This document shows, in pieces, positions 8,252 to 16,219 of a DNA stretch of 34,480 nucleotides (position 1 is the stretch's first letter; each line of letters starts with the position of its first letter). Below the pieces are notes generated by a model that worked only from the letters and a program-made list of their open reading frames with translations, ran no database searches and was not told where the DNA came from. The stretch is taken from positions 1 through 34,480 of the forward strand of contig JAJEEP010000009.1 of the NCBI GenBank assembly GCA_022820945.1, given 5' to 3'. The translations under genes were made by a program, and so were the position numbers. Origin of the DNA: Alphaproteobacteria bacterium. Its GTDB lineage: Bacteria > Pseudomonadota > Alphaproteobacteria > UBA828.

Positions 8252-9457
8252 GTGGATAGCACGGCACTTGCCGAGCCAAAAGTGCCGCTAAGGGCATGGC
8301 TCAGGCGGACGGCGATCGCCTGCGGCGTGCTGGCAGCAATGACGTGCGTCGATGCGCGCGCCGGCGATCCGATCACAGACGCACTCTCATTGGTCGCCCA
8401 GGAGCGCTATGCGGAGGCACACGAGGCGCTCGAGCCGCTGGTCAAGCGCGAACCGGACGCACCCGGCGTGCGGCTCCTGCAAGGCATCCTGAACGCGCGC
8501 GAAGGAAACTACGTCGAGGCGATCGCCATATTCGAAGGCCTTCGGGACGATCATCCCGCGATGTTCGAGGCGCACAACAATCTTGCCGTTCTGTACGCCA
8601 AGCTCGGTCGACTAGACGACGCGCGGAAGACACTCGTCACGGCATTGGAGCTGAGGCCGGATGCGGTCGTGTACGCCAATTTGGGCGACGTCTATTTGCA
8701 GCTCGCTGAACGAGCCTACATGCGTGCCCATGAGATTCGCGCGGGAGAAGACGCGGCGCCGGATAAAGGCGGACAAGCCGCCGAAAGCTCAGAGCCAACG
8801 CCGACGCCTGAGGAGCCTGCCACGGTTCCGATGACACAGGCCGAAGGGCCTGCCACAGCTCCTACAGCGGCGACCGAAGAGCTTGCCGCAGTTCCGACGA
8901 TGCAGGCCGAAACGCAAGCAGACACAGCGGAGGCGGAGAAGCCCGAAGTTCCTGACGAGCCCGAAGTGTTGCCCGCCCAAGCGTCGATAGAGAACTGTAT
9001 TCGCGCGGAATGGTTCAAGGACTCCGATTCTGCTTACGAGGTGGCTGCGTGGATGCGCGTGCGCGGAGCAACGGAAATCAAGGTGCGCCAGGAAGAGCGC
9101 GAGGCGATCAAGAACCACCACGTATACATTCCGCCACTTGCGAGCCGGGCAGCCGCTTCCGATGTGGCGGAAGCGCTCCGTCGTCAGGGCGTAAGCGATA
9201 TCTGGATCTTCCGTGAAGGTGCGCGGGCCAACGGGATATCGCTCGGCGTTTACCGGAACGAGCAATACATGCGCCGCCGCGTCGCCGAGATCGAGGCGCT
9301 GGGCTATTCGGTCGTGTCCGCACCCAATATGAAGGCCGTCAGCGAATTTGTGATCGAGGCGAGCCTGGGTGAAGATCGTTCTAGCTTCGACGATGCCTGG
9401 GAGACGGCGTTCCCGGAGCAGGCCGTCCACACTTTCAATTGCGCCGAACGGATCTGA
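8252..9457 (+). CDS. TPR protein with C-terminal SPOR-like domain
   Basis: From the GTG at 8252 this is a 401-residue exported protein. I chose this start because AAGG precedes it and it places a signal-like segment (RTAIACGVLAAMTCVDARA) near the N-terminus; an in-frame ATG at 8189 lacks a ribosome binding site. Then come TPR helices, with paired repeats such as FEAHNNLAVLYAKLGRLDDA and VVYANLGDVYLQLAE. A long low-complexity linker rich in Pro, Thr, Ala and Glu follows, and the last 140 residues look like a SPOR domain (CIRAEWFKDSDSAYEVAAW, VYIPPLASRAAASDVAEAL, ISLGVYRNEQYMRRR). SPOR domains bind denuded glycans at division sites. A role in envelope or septum is inferred. Its GC content looks lower than that of its neighbours. 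Confidence 0.8.
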   Translation: MDSTALAEPKVPLRAWLRRTAIACGVLAAMTCVDARAGDPITDALSLVAQERYAEAHEALEPLVKREPDAPGVRLLQGILNAREGNYVEAIAIFEGLRDDHPAMFEAHNNLAVLYAKLGRLDDARKTLVTALELRPDAVVYANLGDVYLQLAERAYMRAHEIRAGEDAAPDKGGQAAESSEPTPTPEEPATVPMTQAEGPATAPTAATEELAAVPTMQAETQADTAEAEKPEVPDEPEVLPAQASIENCIRAEWFKDSDSAYEVAAWMRVRGATEIKVRQEEREAIKNHHVYIPPLASRAAASDVAEALRRQGVSDIWIFREGARANGISLGVYRNEQYMRRRVAEIEALGYSVVSAPNMKAVSEFVIEASLGEDRSSFDDAWETAFPEQAVHTFNCAERI

Positions 9458-9578
9458 AAGTCCGTCCGGCACCATCCGGGCCTCACGACTCCTTTCGGAT
9501 CGTTCGCCGCCGTAGGCGGAAGGCGTATCCTGTCGTTGGCCGGAAGACGCGGAGGCGGAGAGCGGGGAGGGCACTCCG

Positions 9579-9827
9579 ATGGAGCGATGCAACCCGCACG
9601 CGTGGCGCACACCGGTGGTGGGCGATGAGACTCTGGTGTGCGATGTCTGCGAGCATCGTCTGGACCTTGCGCACGACATCACGCCCGAGGTGCGGGAAGA
9701 GATCGTTCGCGAGTACCGCCGGCACTTCGGCCCCATCGTGGGCGGCCACTTCGAGAAGGCGCTGGAGGCTGCCCTGGCGGCGATAGGGAAGCGCGGCTCG
9801 GAGGCTTCGGGGGAGGGGGGCGCGTAG
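9579..9827 (+). CDS. Small CxxH/CxxC protein (82 aa), function unknown
   Basis: I do not recognise this 82-residue protein. The N-terminal part carries C4-x2-H7 and C21-x2-C24 (CNPH and CDVC), the spacing of a small zinc ribbon or treble-clef site. The rest is helical and charged (EVREEIVREYRRHFGPIV), ending in a Gly/Ser-rich tail. The ATG follows GGGAGGG at about 8 bp, a strong ribosome binding site that supports real translation. Its TAG stop is separated by one base from the GTG of the next tiny gene, so the two should be co-translated. It might bind metal or nucleic acid, but no function can be assigned. Confidence 0.65.
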   Translation: MERCNPHAWRTPVVGDETLVCDVCEHRLDLAHDITPEVREEIVREYRRHFGPIVGGHFEKALEAALAAIGKRGSEASGEGGA

Positions 9828-9828
9828 C

Positions 9829-9972
9829 GTGAAGCGCTTCCTGAGGGACGCCGCCGTCGCACTGTTCGTTGGCGCCGTCCTGGTCGCGCTGGCCATGTTT
9901 CTGAAAGAGCCTGCCGACGAGGGCCCGTCGGGTCCCGGTCCAGCGCCGGCCCAGGAGGCGACGGAGCAGTAG
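9829..9972 (+). CDS. 47-residue single-pass membrane protein
   Basis: This small frame begins with GTG and has a strong GGGAGGGGGG site about 8 bp upstream, inside the end of the preceding gene. The peptide has a basic start (VKRFLRD), one hydrophobic segment at about residues 8-25 (AAVALFVGAVLVALAMFL) and an acidic, Pro/Gly-rich tail. It would be an inner-membrane protein with the short N-terminus inside. One base separates it from the 82-residue gene, so they form a two-gene unit. The convergent aminotransferase gene ends 14 bp away. It has no recognised family. Confidence 0.6.
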   Translation: MKRFLRDAAVALFVGAVLVALAMFLKEPADEGPSGPGPAPAQEATEQ

Positions 9973-9986
9973 CCCCGGGGGTCAGC

Positions 9987-11174
9987 TCAGGCTTTCAGGC
10001 GGCTGCTCAGATGGTCGATGGCGGCGGAGACACCGCCTTTGCCGTGGGGCATGTCGAGCGCGGTCAGGCCGGTCTCGATGGCGCCCAGCGTGCCGAGCAT
10101 CATGGGCGCGTTCACATGGCCCATGTGGGCGATGCGGAAGGCGTGGCCCGAGAGCGGCCCGAGCCCGATGCCGAGGCTGACGTTGCAAACCTTCCAGACC
10201 CAGTCGAGTAGGCGGCCCAGATGGGGCTCTTCCAGAAGAATCGTGGTGACCGTGGGCGAGCGCTCGGCAGGCTCCGGAATATTGAAGGCGAGCACGCCGC
10301 CTTCGCTCCAGCAGCCCACCGCCGCCTGGGTCGCGCCGGCCAGCAGCTCGTGGCGGCGGAAGGCGGCCTCCAGGCCTTCCTCGAACAGCATGTCGAGGGA
10401 CTTGCGCAGGCCGAACAGCAGGTGCACCGGCGGCGTGCCGCAGTACTTCATGTAGTGCAGCTCGCCCTCGCGCACGGTCCAGTCCCAGTAGCGGGTGCGA
10501 AGGCCAGCGTTGGCGTGGGCCGCCAGCGCCTTTTCCCTCGCAGCAACGAAGCTCAGGCCGGGGGTCATCATGAGCCCCTTCTGCGCGCCGCCGACCGCGA
10601 CATCGACGCCCCACGAGTCCATCTCGAACGGCATCGAGGCGAGCGATGCGATGACATCGACCATGAAAAGCGCGCCGTGACCGCTCCGTGCGATGGCCTG
10701 GCCCAACGCCGCGATGTCGTTCACGACGCCGGAGGCCGTGTCCACCTGCACCACCAGGATGGCCTTGATCTCGCCCGCGCTGTCGGCACGAAGGCGCTGC
10801 TCGAGTGCTTCGGGCGACACCGCCCGGTTGGGCTCGGCCTCCAGCTCCTCGACCTCGATGCCGAGCGGCTCCGCCATCTCGCCCCAGCCGACGGCGAAGC
10901 GCCCACTCTCCAGCACCAGCACCTTGTCGCCGCGCGAGAGGACGTTGGAGAGCGCCGCCTCCCAGGCGCCGTGACCGTTGGCGATGTAAATGTAGGTGCG
11001 GCCCTGCTCGGTGCGGAAGACGCGGCGCAGATCGTCCAGGCAACTGTCGGTGACGGCGGTCAGCTCCTCGCCGTAGATGTCGACGGCCGGCCGCTGCATG
11101 GCCTGCAGCACCTCGTGAGGAACGGTGGTAGGGCCGGGGAGGGCCAGGAAATCGCGGCCGCGGCTTACGGTCAT
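9987..11174 (-). CDS. Class V aminotransferase, serine--glyoxylate type
   Basis: This is a 395-residue PLP enzyme of the alanine/serine-glyoxylate aminotransferase family. The N-terminal GPTTVPHEVLQAM, NGHGAWEAAL and the PLP-binding D183 (MVDVIAS) and K209 (GGAQKGLM, Schiff-base lysine) are visible. Length and motif order match SgaA-like proteins, which transfer the amino group of serine to glyoxylate in the serine cycle or photorespiratory-type pathways. No other serine-cycle gene is nearby, so alanine or another amino donor is also possible. The start is the ATG at 11174 with AGGTG upstream. The arylformamidase-like gene on the same strand ends 130 bp upstream. Confidence 0.9.
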   Translation of the reverse strand: MTVSRGRDFLALPGPTTVPHEVLQAMQRPAVDIYGEELTAVTDSCLDDLRRVFRTEQGRTYIYIANGHGAWEAALSNVLSRGDKVLVLESGRFAVGWGEMAEPLGIEVEELEAEPNRAVSPEALEQRLRADSAGEIKAILVVQVDTASGVVNDIAALGQAIARSGHGALFMVDVIASLASMPFEMDSWGVDVAVGGAQKGLMMTPGLSFVAAREKALAAHANAGLRTRYWDWTVREGELHYMKYCGTPPVHLLFGLRKSLDMLFEEGLEAAFRRHELLAGATQAAVGCWSEGGVLAFNIPEPAERSPTVTTILLEEPHLGRLLDWVWKVCNVSLGIGLGPLSGHAFRIAHMGHVNAPMMLGTLGAIETGLTALDMPHGKGGVSAAIDHLSSRLKA

Positions 11175-11192
11175 GGCGCACCTCGTGGGGTT

Positions 11193-11213
11193 CGGCGGCC
11201 GGGCGGGCCGCCG
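11193..11213. terminator. GC-rich hairpin between two minus-strand genes
   Basis: An 8-bp perfect stem, CGGCGGCC with GGCCGCCG and a 5-nt loop GGGCG, lies between the hydrolase and the aminotransferase gene. No run of T follows on either strand, so it may be only a weak attenuator or chance in GC-rich DNA. Confidence 0.25.
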
Positions 11214-11304
11214 GCGCTTGGCCTACTCCTCCCGCATCGGTTGGGCAAGCCCGTCGTTCAGTGTCTCGGCGGCATGGGATGGCCGGGGCGCGAAGGTATC
11301 TCCC

Positions 11305-12150
11305 TCACAGCCCCATCTGGGCGAGCACCGCCTGCGTGAGGGCGCTGCCGGGGCGGCCCATCTCGCTCACCACGTTGAAGTGGTGGAGGCCTTCGATCTC
11401 CATGACCGTGGCCTCGAAGCCGCGCGCCTGCCAGGCCTCGGCGAAGGCCCGGTTCTGGGCGACGAAGGCGGGCGTTTCCTCCGCACCGACGACGGCGATC
11501 AGGGGAGCGCCGGCCGCCGGCAGATTGTGAATCGGGCTGTTGCGCGCGGCCGATTCGGTATCGAGCCGGACATCGTCGTTGATGCTGGTCTCAAGGATCG
11601 GCGCCAGGTCGAAGATGCCGGAGATGGGGGTTCCGCCCTTCACCAGATCGGCAGGGCGCCCGCGCGCCGCCCAGTCCGTGCAAAGCATCATGGCGGTCAG
11701 GTGCCCGCCGGCAGAGTGGCCGGAGACGAAGATGCGGCCGGGATCGCCGTTGAGCCGGCCGGCGTTGTCCGCAACCCATTCGAGCGCGGTGCGGCATTGC
11801 TCGACGATGGTGTCGAGGGTCACCGCAGGCGCCAGCGCGTAGTTGAGCGAGACGGCAGCAGCACCGGCGGCGACGAAGCCTTCGGCGGGAAAGGAATGGA
11901 CGTCCTTGTCCATGGCGCGCCAGTAGCCGCCGTGGATGAAGACCTGGATCGGCGCGCCGCCGGCAGGCGCCGGGAACAGGTCGGCGGTCATATTGGGGCC
12001 TGGGCCGTAGCGCACGTCGAGAGTGCAGGCGAGGGCCTCGCGCACGCGGACACTGTCGGCCTCCCAGACTGCGAAGTAGTCCTCGAATTCCGGGTGGCGC
12101 TTGCGCAGGTTGTAGCCCGCCTCCTGCGGCAGATCCCGTTGCTCGTTCAT
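11305..12150 (-). CDS. Alpha/beta hydrolase, arylformamidase-like
   Basis: This 281-residue alpha/beta hydrolase resembles bacterial kynurenine formamidase-like enzymes. The oxyanion-hole motif HGGYW (83-87) and the nucleophile elbow GHSAGG with Ser156 are clear, and a C-terminal LHHF supplies the catalytic His. The start at ATG 12150 is preceded by GGGAG at 8 bp. An upstream in-frame GTG at 12183 would overlap the previous stop but has its purine-rich stretch too close. The likely reaction is hydrolysis of an N-formyl or other small amide or ester. No tryptophan catabolic genes are adjacent, so the kynurenine assignment is not secure. It follows the TPR/oxygenase gene by 29 bp. Confidence 0.82.
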   Translation of the reverse strand: MNEQRDLPQEAGYNLRKRHPEFEDYFAVWEADSVRVREALACTLDVRYGPGPNMTADLFPAPAGGAPIQVFIHGGYWRAMDKDVHSFPAEGFVAAGAAAVSLNYALAPAVTLDTIVEQCRTALEWVADNAGRLNGDPGRIFVSGHSAGGHLTAMMLCTDWAARGRPADLVKGGTPISGIFDLAPILETSINDDVRLDTESAARNSPIHNLPAAGAPLIAVVGAEETPAFVAQNRAFAEAWQARGFEATVMEIEGLHHFNVVSEMGRPGSALTQAVLAQMGL

Positions 12151-12179
12151 CCGCGTGCTCCCGTGGTTCGTGTGCGCCG

Positions 12180-13649
12180 TCACTCTCCCCGCAGCACGTC
12201 GAAGGCGATGCTGATGCGTTCGCCCGTACCGGCGAAGGGGAGGGTGCGGTGGAACATATAGGAGGGGAAAAGCAGCATCAGCCCCTCCTCGGGTTCGATC
12301 AGACGGGTCTCAGGCTCCGCCCTGATTTGGAAGTCCCAGTAGGGGCGGCCGAACTCGATCCACCCGGCGGTGCCGTCGTCGCCGGTGCCGAGGGCAGGAG
12401 GGAGGGCGACGTAGTAGACGCCGCTGAGCCAGGCCGAGGGGTGGATGTGGGGCACCTGGTAGGCGCCTTCGTCGAGGATGACCCCCCATGCGGTGATTCG
12501 GATGTTCTCCGGGATATCGGCAAGGAACGGATGGTTCGCCTCCCGCGGCAGCGCGTCGCGATAGCGGCAGACGGCTTGTTCCACCAGCGCGCCGAAGTCG
12601 GCTGCGGCGCCGCGGCCGGGTAGCAGCTCGCCGGTGCTCTGGCCACGCTCCATGGAGTAGCTCTCCGGCGCCTGCCTCAATGTCGGATGATCCCGGACGA
12701 TCCCGGACAATGCCGCATTGAACGCCGCCACGTCGGCGTAGCCGGCGGGCGGGGCGCAACGCTCGGGCCGGAGCAGGCGGTCGAAGTCGAGCAGCGTCCG
12801 CGCCCCGTCCCGCTCGCCGGCTTCCCGGAGCGCGACCGCCTTCATCGCCAGCGCGCCGCTCTGACCGGGATGGCGGGCCAGCAGGTCGTCGCAGGCGGCG
12901 ATGGCTGCGCGCGGGTCGCCGCGATCCAAATGGGCATGGACGTGGCGGGGTTTGCCGACCTCGAACGAGGCGTCGAGGATGTCGGCCCTGAGCGCCGCCG
13001 CTTGCCCGTAGGCGTCGATGGCCTCGTCGAGCCGGCCCTGGGCGTAGAGCACGTTGCCGAGGGCGAAATGGGCCTGGGCATTGCCGGGCTCGATGTCGAG
13101 CGCCTGGCGGAAGGCCTGCGCGGCCCCGTCGAGATCGCCCTTGGCATGAAGGACCAGCCCGATGCGGAGCCGGGTGCCGGCGTGATCGGGGCGGAGTGCG
13201 GCGGCCCGGCCCAGGGCTTCGGCGGCTCCGTCGAGGTCGCCCGTGACGCGCAGCGCCTGGCCGAGATTGAGGTGGGCCTCGGCACGTTCCGGGCCGAGCG
13301 CGACCGCGCGGCGGTAGGCGGCGATGGCGGCATCGAGCCGGCCTGCGGCCTGGAGCACGTTGCCAAGGTCGTTGTGGGCGCCGGCGTCCCGGTCGTCGAG
13401 CGCGACCGCCCGGTGCAGGAGCGCCGCCGCCTCGTCCACCGCATCGCGCCGGAAGGCGACGAGGGCGCAGGCCTTCAGCGCCTCCCGGTGATCGGGGCGG
13501 GCGGCGAGCACCGTACGGTAGAGGTCGTGTGCCTCGTCAAGCCGGCCGGTGCGGGCGTAGCGCGCGGCGCGGCGCATCGCCTCGCGGACACGAGTCGGCG
13601 AGAGCTTGGGGCCCTGGTCCCGTTCCGCCCGGCGTCCGCTCGCCGCCAC
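12180..13649 (-). CDS. TPR protein fused to a 2OG-Fe(II) oxygenase domain
   Basis: This is a 489-residue two-part protein. Residues 20-260 form about six to seven TPR repeats with regular DAAIAAYRRAVALGPERAEAHLNLGQAL-like periodicity (N/G-x-x-L-x-A patterns). The last 110 residues match a putative 2-oxoglutarate/Fe(II) oxygenase: HIHP (H401, H403) then WLSGVYYV, a distal His467 in FHRTLP and Arg478 in GERISIAFD. This resembles the 2OG-FeII_Oxy_5 group, often joined to TPRs. The GTG start has GGAGG 5 bp upstream. Such proteins probably hydroxylate a protein or peptide bound by the TPRs; the target is unknown. It heads the unit with the arylformamidase-like gene. Confidence 0.84.
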   Translation of the reverse strand: MAASGRRAERDQGPKLSPTRVREAMRRAARYARTGRLDEAHDLYRTVLAARPDHREALKACALVAFRRDAVDEAAALLHRAVALDDRDAGAHNDLGNVLQAAGRLDAAIAAYRRAVALGPERAEAHLNLGQALRVTGDLDGAAEALGRAAALRPDHAGTRLRIGLVLHAKGDLDGAAQAFRQALDIEPGNAQAHFALGNVLYAQGRLDEAIDAYGQAAALRADILDASFEVGKPRHVHAHLDRGDPRAAIAACDDLLARHPGQSGALAMKAVALREAGERDGARTLLDFDRLLRPERCAPPAGYADVAAFNAALSGIVRDHPTLRQAPESYSMERGQSTGELLPGRGAAADFGALVEQAVCRYRDALPREANHPFLADIPENIRITAWGVILDEGAYQVPHIHPSAWLSGVYYVALPPALGTGDDGTAGWIEFGRPYWDFQIRAEPETRLIEPEEGLMLLFPSYMFHRTLPFAGTGERISIAFDVLRGE

Positions 13650-13710
13650 CTGCGCCTCCGTCGCTGGCCGTGTGGATCGCGCGGCGATGCTACCACGGAC
13701 GCGGCGGCGC

Positions 13711-14796
13711 TCAGCCGGGCTCGGCCTCCGATTTGCGCGCAGGGCCGGGGCTGTGCCGCGCGGCGTAGCGCACGAGCTTTCGCGTGAGGGTGGGGAGCGC
13801 GTGCTCCGAAAAGCGCGCGGGCGGGCACCAGATATCGCCGTCCTCCCCGCTATCGCTTTCGGTCTCGGCGGCGGCTACCTGCAGTTCGATCTCGAAGTGG
13901 GTGAAGCCGTGGCGCACCGGCTCCGGCAGCGCTTGCCACGGCAGGGACTGCGGCCCGTGGGCCGAGGCCTCCGCCAGACTCCACGGCTCGTCCCGCCAGG
14001 GCGTGGTCGGCAGCTCGATCATGCCGCCGAGCAGTCCGTCGTCCGGCCGGCGTCGCAGCAGCACGGCGCCATCCGCACGCATCAGCCAGAAGGCGACTCC
14101 GTGGCGCAGCGGGCGCGGGCGCTTCGGCGCCCGGTGTGGCAGGCTCTCGGCGATGCCAAGCGCAAGGCCCTCGCAAGCGATCCGCCAGGGGCAGGCGAGG
14201 CAGCCGGGATTGCGCGGCGTGCAGACGCTCGCACCGAGGTCCATCAGCGCCTGGGCGTAGTCGCCGGGGCGGGTCTCGGGGGTGAGCTCGGCGGCGAGGG
14301 CGTAGAGCGCGGTCTTCGCCTGCGGCAGCGGGGTCTCCACCGCGCACAGGCGGGCGATCACCCGTTCGACGTTGCCGTCGACCACGGTCGCCGGCCGGTC
14401 GAAGGCGATGGCCGCGATCGCCGCCGCGGTGTAGCGCCCGATTCCCGGCAACGCCCGTAACGCCTTCTCCTCGGTGGGGAAGCACCCGCCGTGCTCGACC
14501 ACGAGGCGCCGGGCGCAGGCGTGCAGGTTGCGGGCGCGGGCGTAGTAGCCGAGCCCCTGCCAGGCGTGGAGCACGTCGTCGAGCTCGGCATGGGCCAGGG
14601 ATTCGAGGGTCGGCCAGCGCTCCAGAAAACGCTGGTAATAGCCGGCGACCACCGGGACCGTGGTCTGCTGCAGCATGATCTCGCTGAGCCAGACCCGGTA
14701 GGGGTCCGGGCGGACGCCGGGGGCGGCGCGCCAGGGGAGGCGGCGGCGGTGGCGGTCGTACCAGTCGAGCAGCGCCTGGGCGAGGGCAGCGCTCAT
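13711..14796 (-). CDS. mutY: A/G-specific adenine DNA glycosylase
   Basis: MutY removes adenine mispaired with 8-oxoguanine or guanine, preventing G:C to T:A changes. The 361-residue protein shows LPWR, the catalytic Glu39 in SEIMLQQT, the helix-hairpin-helix LPGIGRYTAAAI (116-127), catalytic Asp140 in VVDGNVERV, and four [4Fe-4S] cysteines at 192, 199, 202 and 208 (C-x6-C-x2-C-x5-C). The C-terminal third is a NUDIX-like domain that reads 8-oxoG (LLGGMIELP, HGFTHFEIEL). No clear ribosome binding site precedes the ATG. It is divergent from the dciA-like gene across only 42 bp. Confidence 0.97.
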   Translation of the reverse strand: MSAALAQALLDWYDRHRRRLPWRAAPGVRPDPYRVWLSEIMLQQTTVPVVAGYYQRFLERWPTLESLAHAELDDVLHAWQGLGYYARARNLHACARRLVVEHGGCFPTEEKALRALPGIGRYTAAAIAAIAFDRPATVVDGNVERVIARLCAVETPLPQAKTALYALAAELTPETRPGDYAQALMDLGASVCTPRNPGCLACPWRIACEGLALGIAESLPHRAPKRPRPLRHGVAFWLMRADGAVLLRRRPDDGLLGGMIELPTTPWRDEPWSLAEASAHGPQSLPWQALPEPVRHGFTHFEIELQVAAAETESDSGEDGDIWCPPARFSEHALPTLTRKLVRYAARHSPGPARKSEAEPG

Positions 14797-14838
14797 GGGT
14801 AGGAGTGCTTCACAGCCGGCGCCGGAGAGCGTACACCC

Positions 14839-15339
14839 ATGGCCTGGACCCTGCGACTCCCGGCCTCAGCCATGCGCAAGCCCCGCCAGGCGCAGCCGCT
14901 CTCCTCGTTGATCGGCAAGATCGCCGCCAAGTCCTTCGAGGCGCGCGGGCTGGTGGCGGCGGGGATCGCCAACGAATGGCCGGCGATCGTGGGCGAGGCC
15001 GTGGCCGCCTCCTCGTGGCCGGAGCGCCTGGGCCGGGACGGTACGCTCAAGGTGTGCGTCTCCGGGCCGGTCGCGGTCGAACTTCAGCATCTCGAACCCC
15101 AAATTCTGGAGCGGATCGCCGCCTTCTACGGCTACCGCGCGGTGACGCGGATCGCCTATGTAAACCGCGCGCCATCACGACAGCCAGCGCGGGTTTCGGA
15201 GCGCCGGGCACCGCAGAAAATCGACTCGGAGTCGGCCGCACGTGTCGAAACTGCCGTCGATTCCACCCGGGACCATCGTCTGAAGTCGGCCCTCGTGGCT
15301 CTGGGCCGGGCGGTCGCCGCCCGTTCGCAAAGAAGGTAA
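14839..15339 (+). CDS. DUF721/DciA-like protein
   Basis: This 166-residue protein has the DUF721 fold: an N-terminal SLIGKIAAKSFEARGL, the core EWPAIVGEAVAASSWPERL, and the beta-strand segment TLKVCVSGPVAVELQHLEPQILERI. DUF721 includes DciA, the helicase loader for DnaB in bacteria that lack DnaC or DnaI. The location, divergent from mutY and upstream of dsbA and smc, is typical for alphaproteobacteria. Here the C-terminal tail (about residues 115-166) is basic and Ser/Arg/Ala-rich and looks disordered. The ATG at 14839 has GGAG about 11 bp upstream, so the exact start may differ (another ATG lies at 14872). Helicase loading is inferred from the family. Confidence 0.8.
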   Translation: MAWTLRLPASAMRKPRQAQPLSSLIGKIAAKSFEARGLVAAGIANEWPAIVGEAVAASSWPERLGRDGTLKVCVSGPVAVELQHLEPQILERIAAFYGYRAVTRIAYVNRAPSRQPARVSERRAPQKIDSESAARVETAVDSTRDHRLKSALVALGRAVAARSQRR

Positions 15340-15465
15340 ACTTTTGATAACACGCAAGTATTTCGGCTGAAACCGCTGGTCATCGCTGCGCGCATGGGTG
15401 GCGTGCCGGCTGCTTGCCTTGAACGCTATACATTTCGTCGCAGGCGGGCGTACAGTCCGACGCGA

Positions 15466-16209
15466 ATGGTGAACGAAATCGCCACGCCGCCGGACGAGTC
15501 GCCGGGCACGGAAAGAGTCTCGGTGTTCTCGTCCGTGCGGCAGGTGGACCAGCCGCCTCTGGCGCTGTCGCCCGACCTAGCCTTCGATTGCCGACTCCAG
15601 ATGGAAGGGCTGCAGTTCCTCGGCTCGCTGCCCTCCGGCGCCGTTCCGGTCGCGTTTCTCGATCCGCAATATCGTGGCGTGCTCGATTATCTCGCCTACG
15701 GCAACGAGGGCGTCAAACGGGGCGCCGGCCGCGCCTCCCTGCCGCAGATGACCGACGAGATCCCGCAATTCATCCGCGAGATCGACCGCTGCCTGATGCC
15801 GAGCGGGCATCTCTTCCTGTGGACGGACAAGTACCATCTCTGCACTGGGATCGGCGACTGGCTCGAGGGCACGTCCCTTGAGATTGTGGACATGGTGACG
15901 TGGCACAAGAAGCGGATCGGCATGGGCTACCGCACCAGGCGCGCGAGCGAGTACCTGATCGTGCTCCAGAAGGCACCGCGCAAGGCCAAGGGCGTGTGGA
16001 AGATCCACACCATCCCGGACGTGTGGAGCGAATCCATCGGCAAACGCGACCGGGTGCACCCGAAGCCGGTGGGACTTCAGAGCGCGCTGATCGAGGCCGT
16101 CAGCAATCCGGGCGATGTGGTCATCGACCCCGCGGCCGGCTCATTCTCGGTCATGGAGGCGTGCCGGCAGAAGGGCCGCACCTTCCTGGGATGCGACATC
16201 AACGGATGA
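15466..16209 (+). CDS. Orphan site-specific DNA methyltransferase
   Basis: This is a 247-residue adenine-N6/cytosine-N4 methyltransferase of the PF01555 type. Catalytic motif IV reads DPQY (66-69), instead of the common DPPY. The C-terminal half has HPKPVGLQSALIEA and the SAM-binding motif I DPAAGSFSVMEA (221-232), followed by FLGCDI. Motif IV before motif I places it in the beta arrangement. No endonuclease gene is adjacent, so it is a solitary methyltransferase, as is common for epigenetic control. It lies between the dciA-like gene and dsbA. I chose the ATG at 15466 because it gives a clean N-terminus, but an in-frame ATG at 15394 exists and neither has a strong ribosome binding site. Confidence 0.87.
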   Translation: MVNEIATPPDESPGTERVSVFSSVRQVDQPPLALSPDLAFDCRLQMEGLQFLGSLPSGAVPVAFLDPQYRGVLDYLAYGNEGVKRGAGRASLPQMTDEIPQFIREIDRCLMPSGHLFLWTDKYHLCTGIGDWLEGTSLEIVDMVTWHKKRIGMGYRTRRASEYLIVLQKAPRKAKGVWKIHTIPDVWSESIGKRDRVHPKPVGLQSALIEAVSNPGDVVIDPAAGSFSVMEACRQKGRTFLGCDING

Positions 16210-16219
16210 GGATACAGCG

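Noticed and set aside
11305..12183. GTG at 12183 as start of the arylformamidase-like gene
   Set aside because: Its purine-rich site lies one base away, whereas the ATG at 12150 has a well-placed GGGAG.
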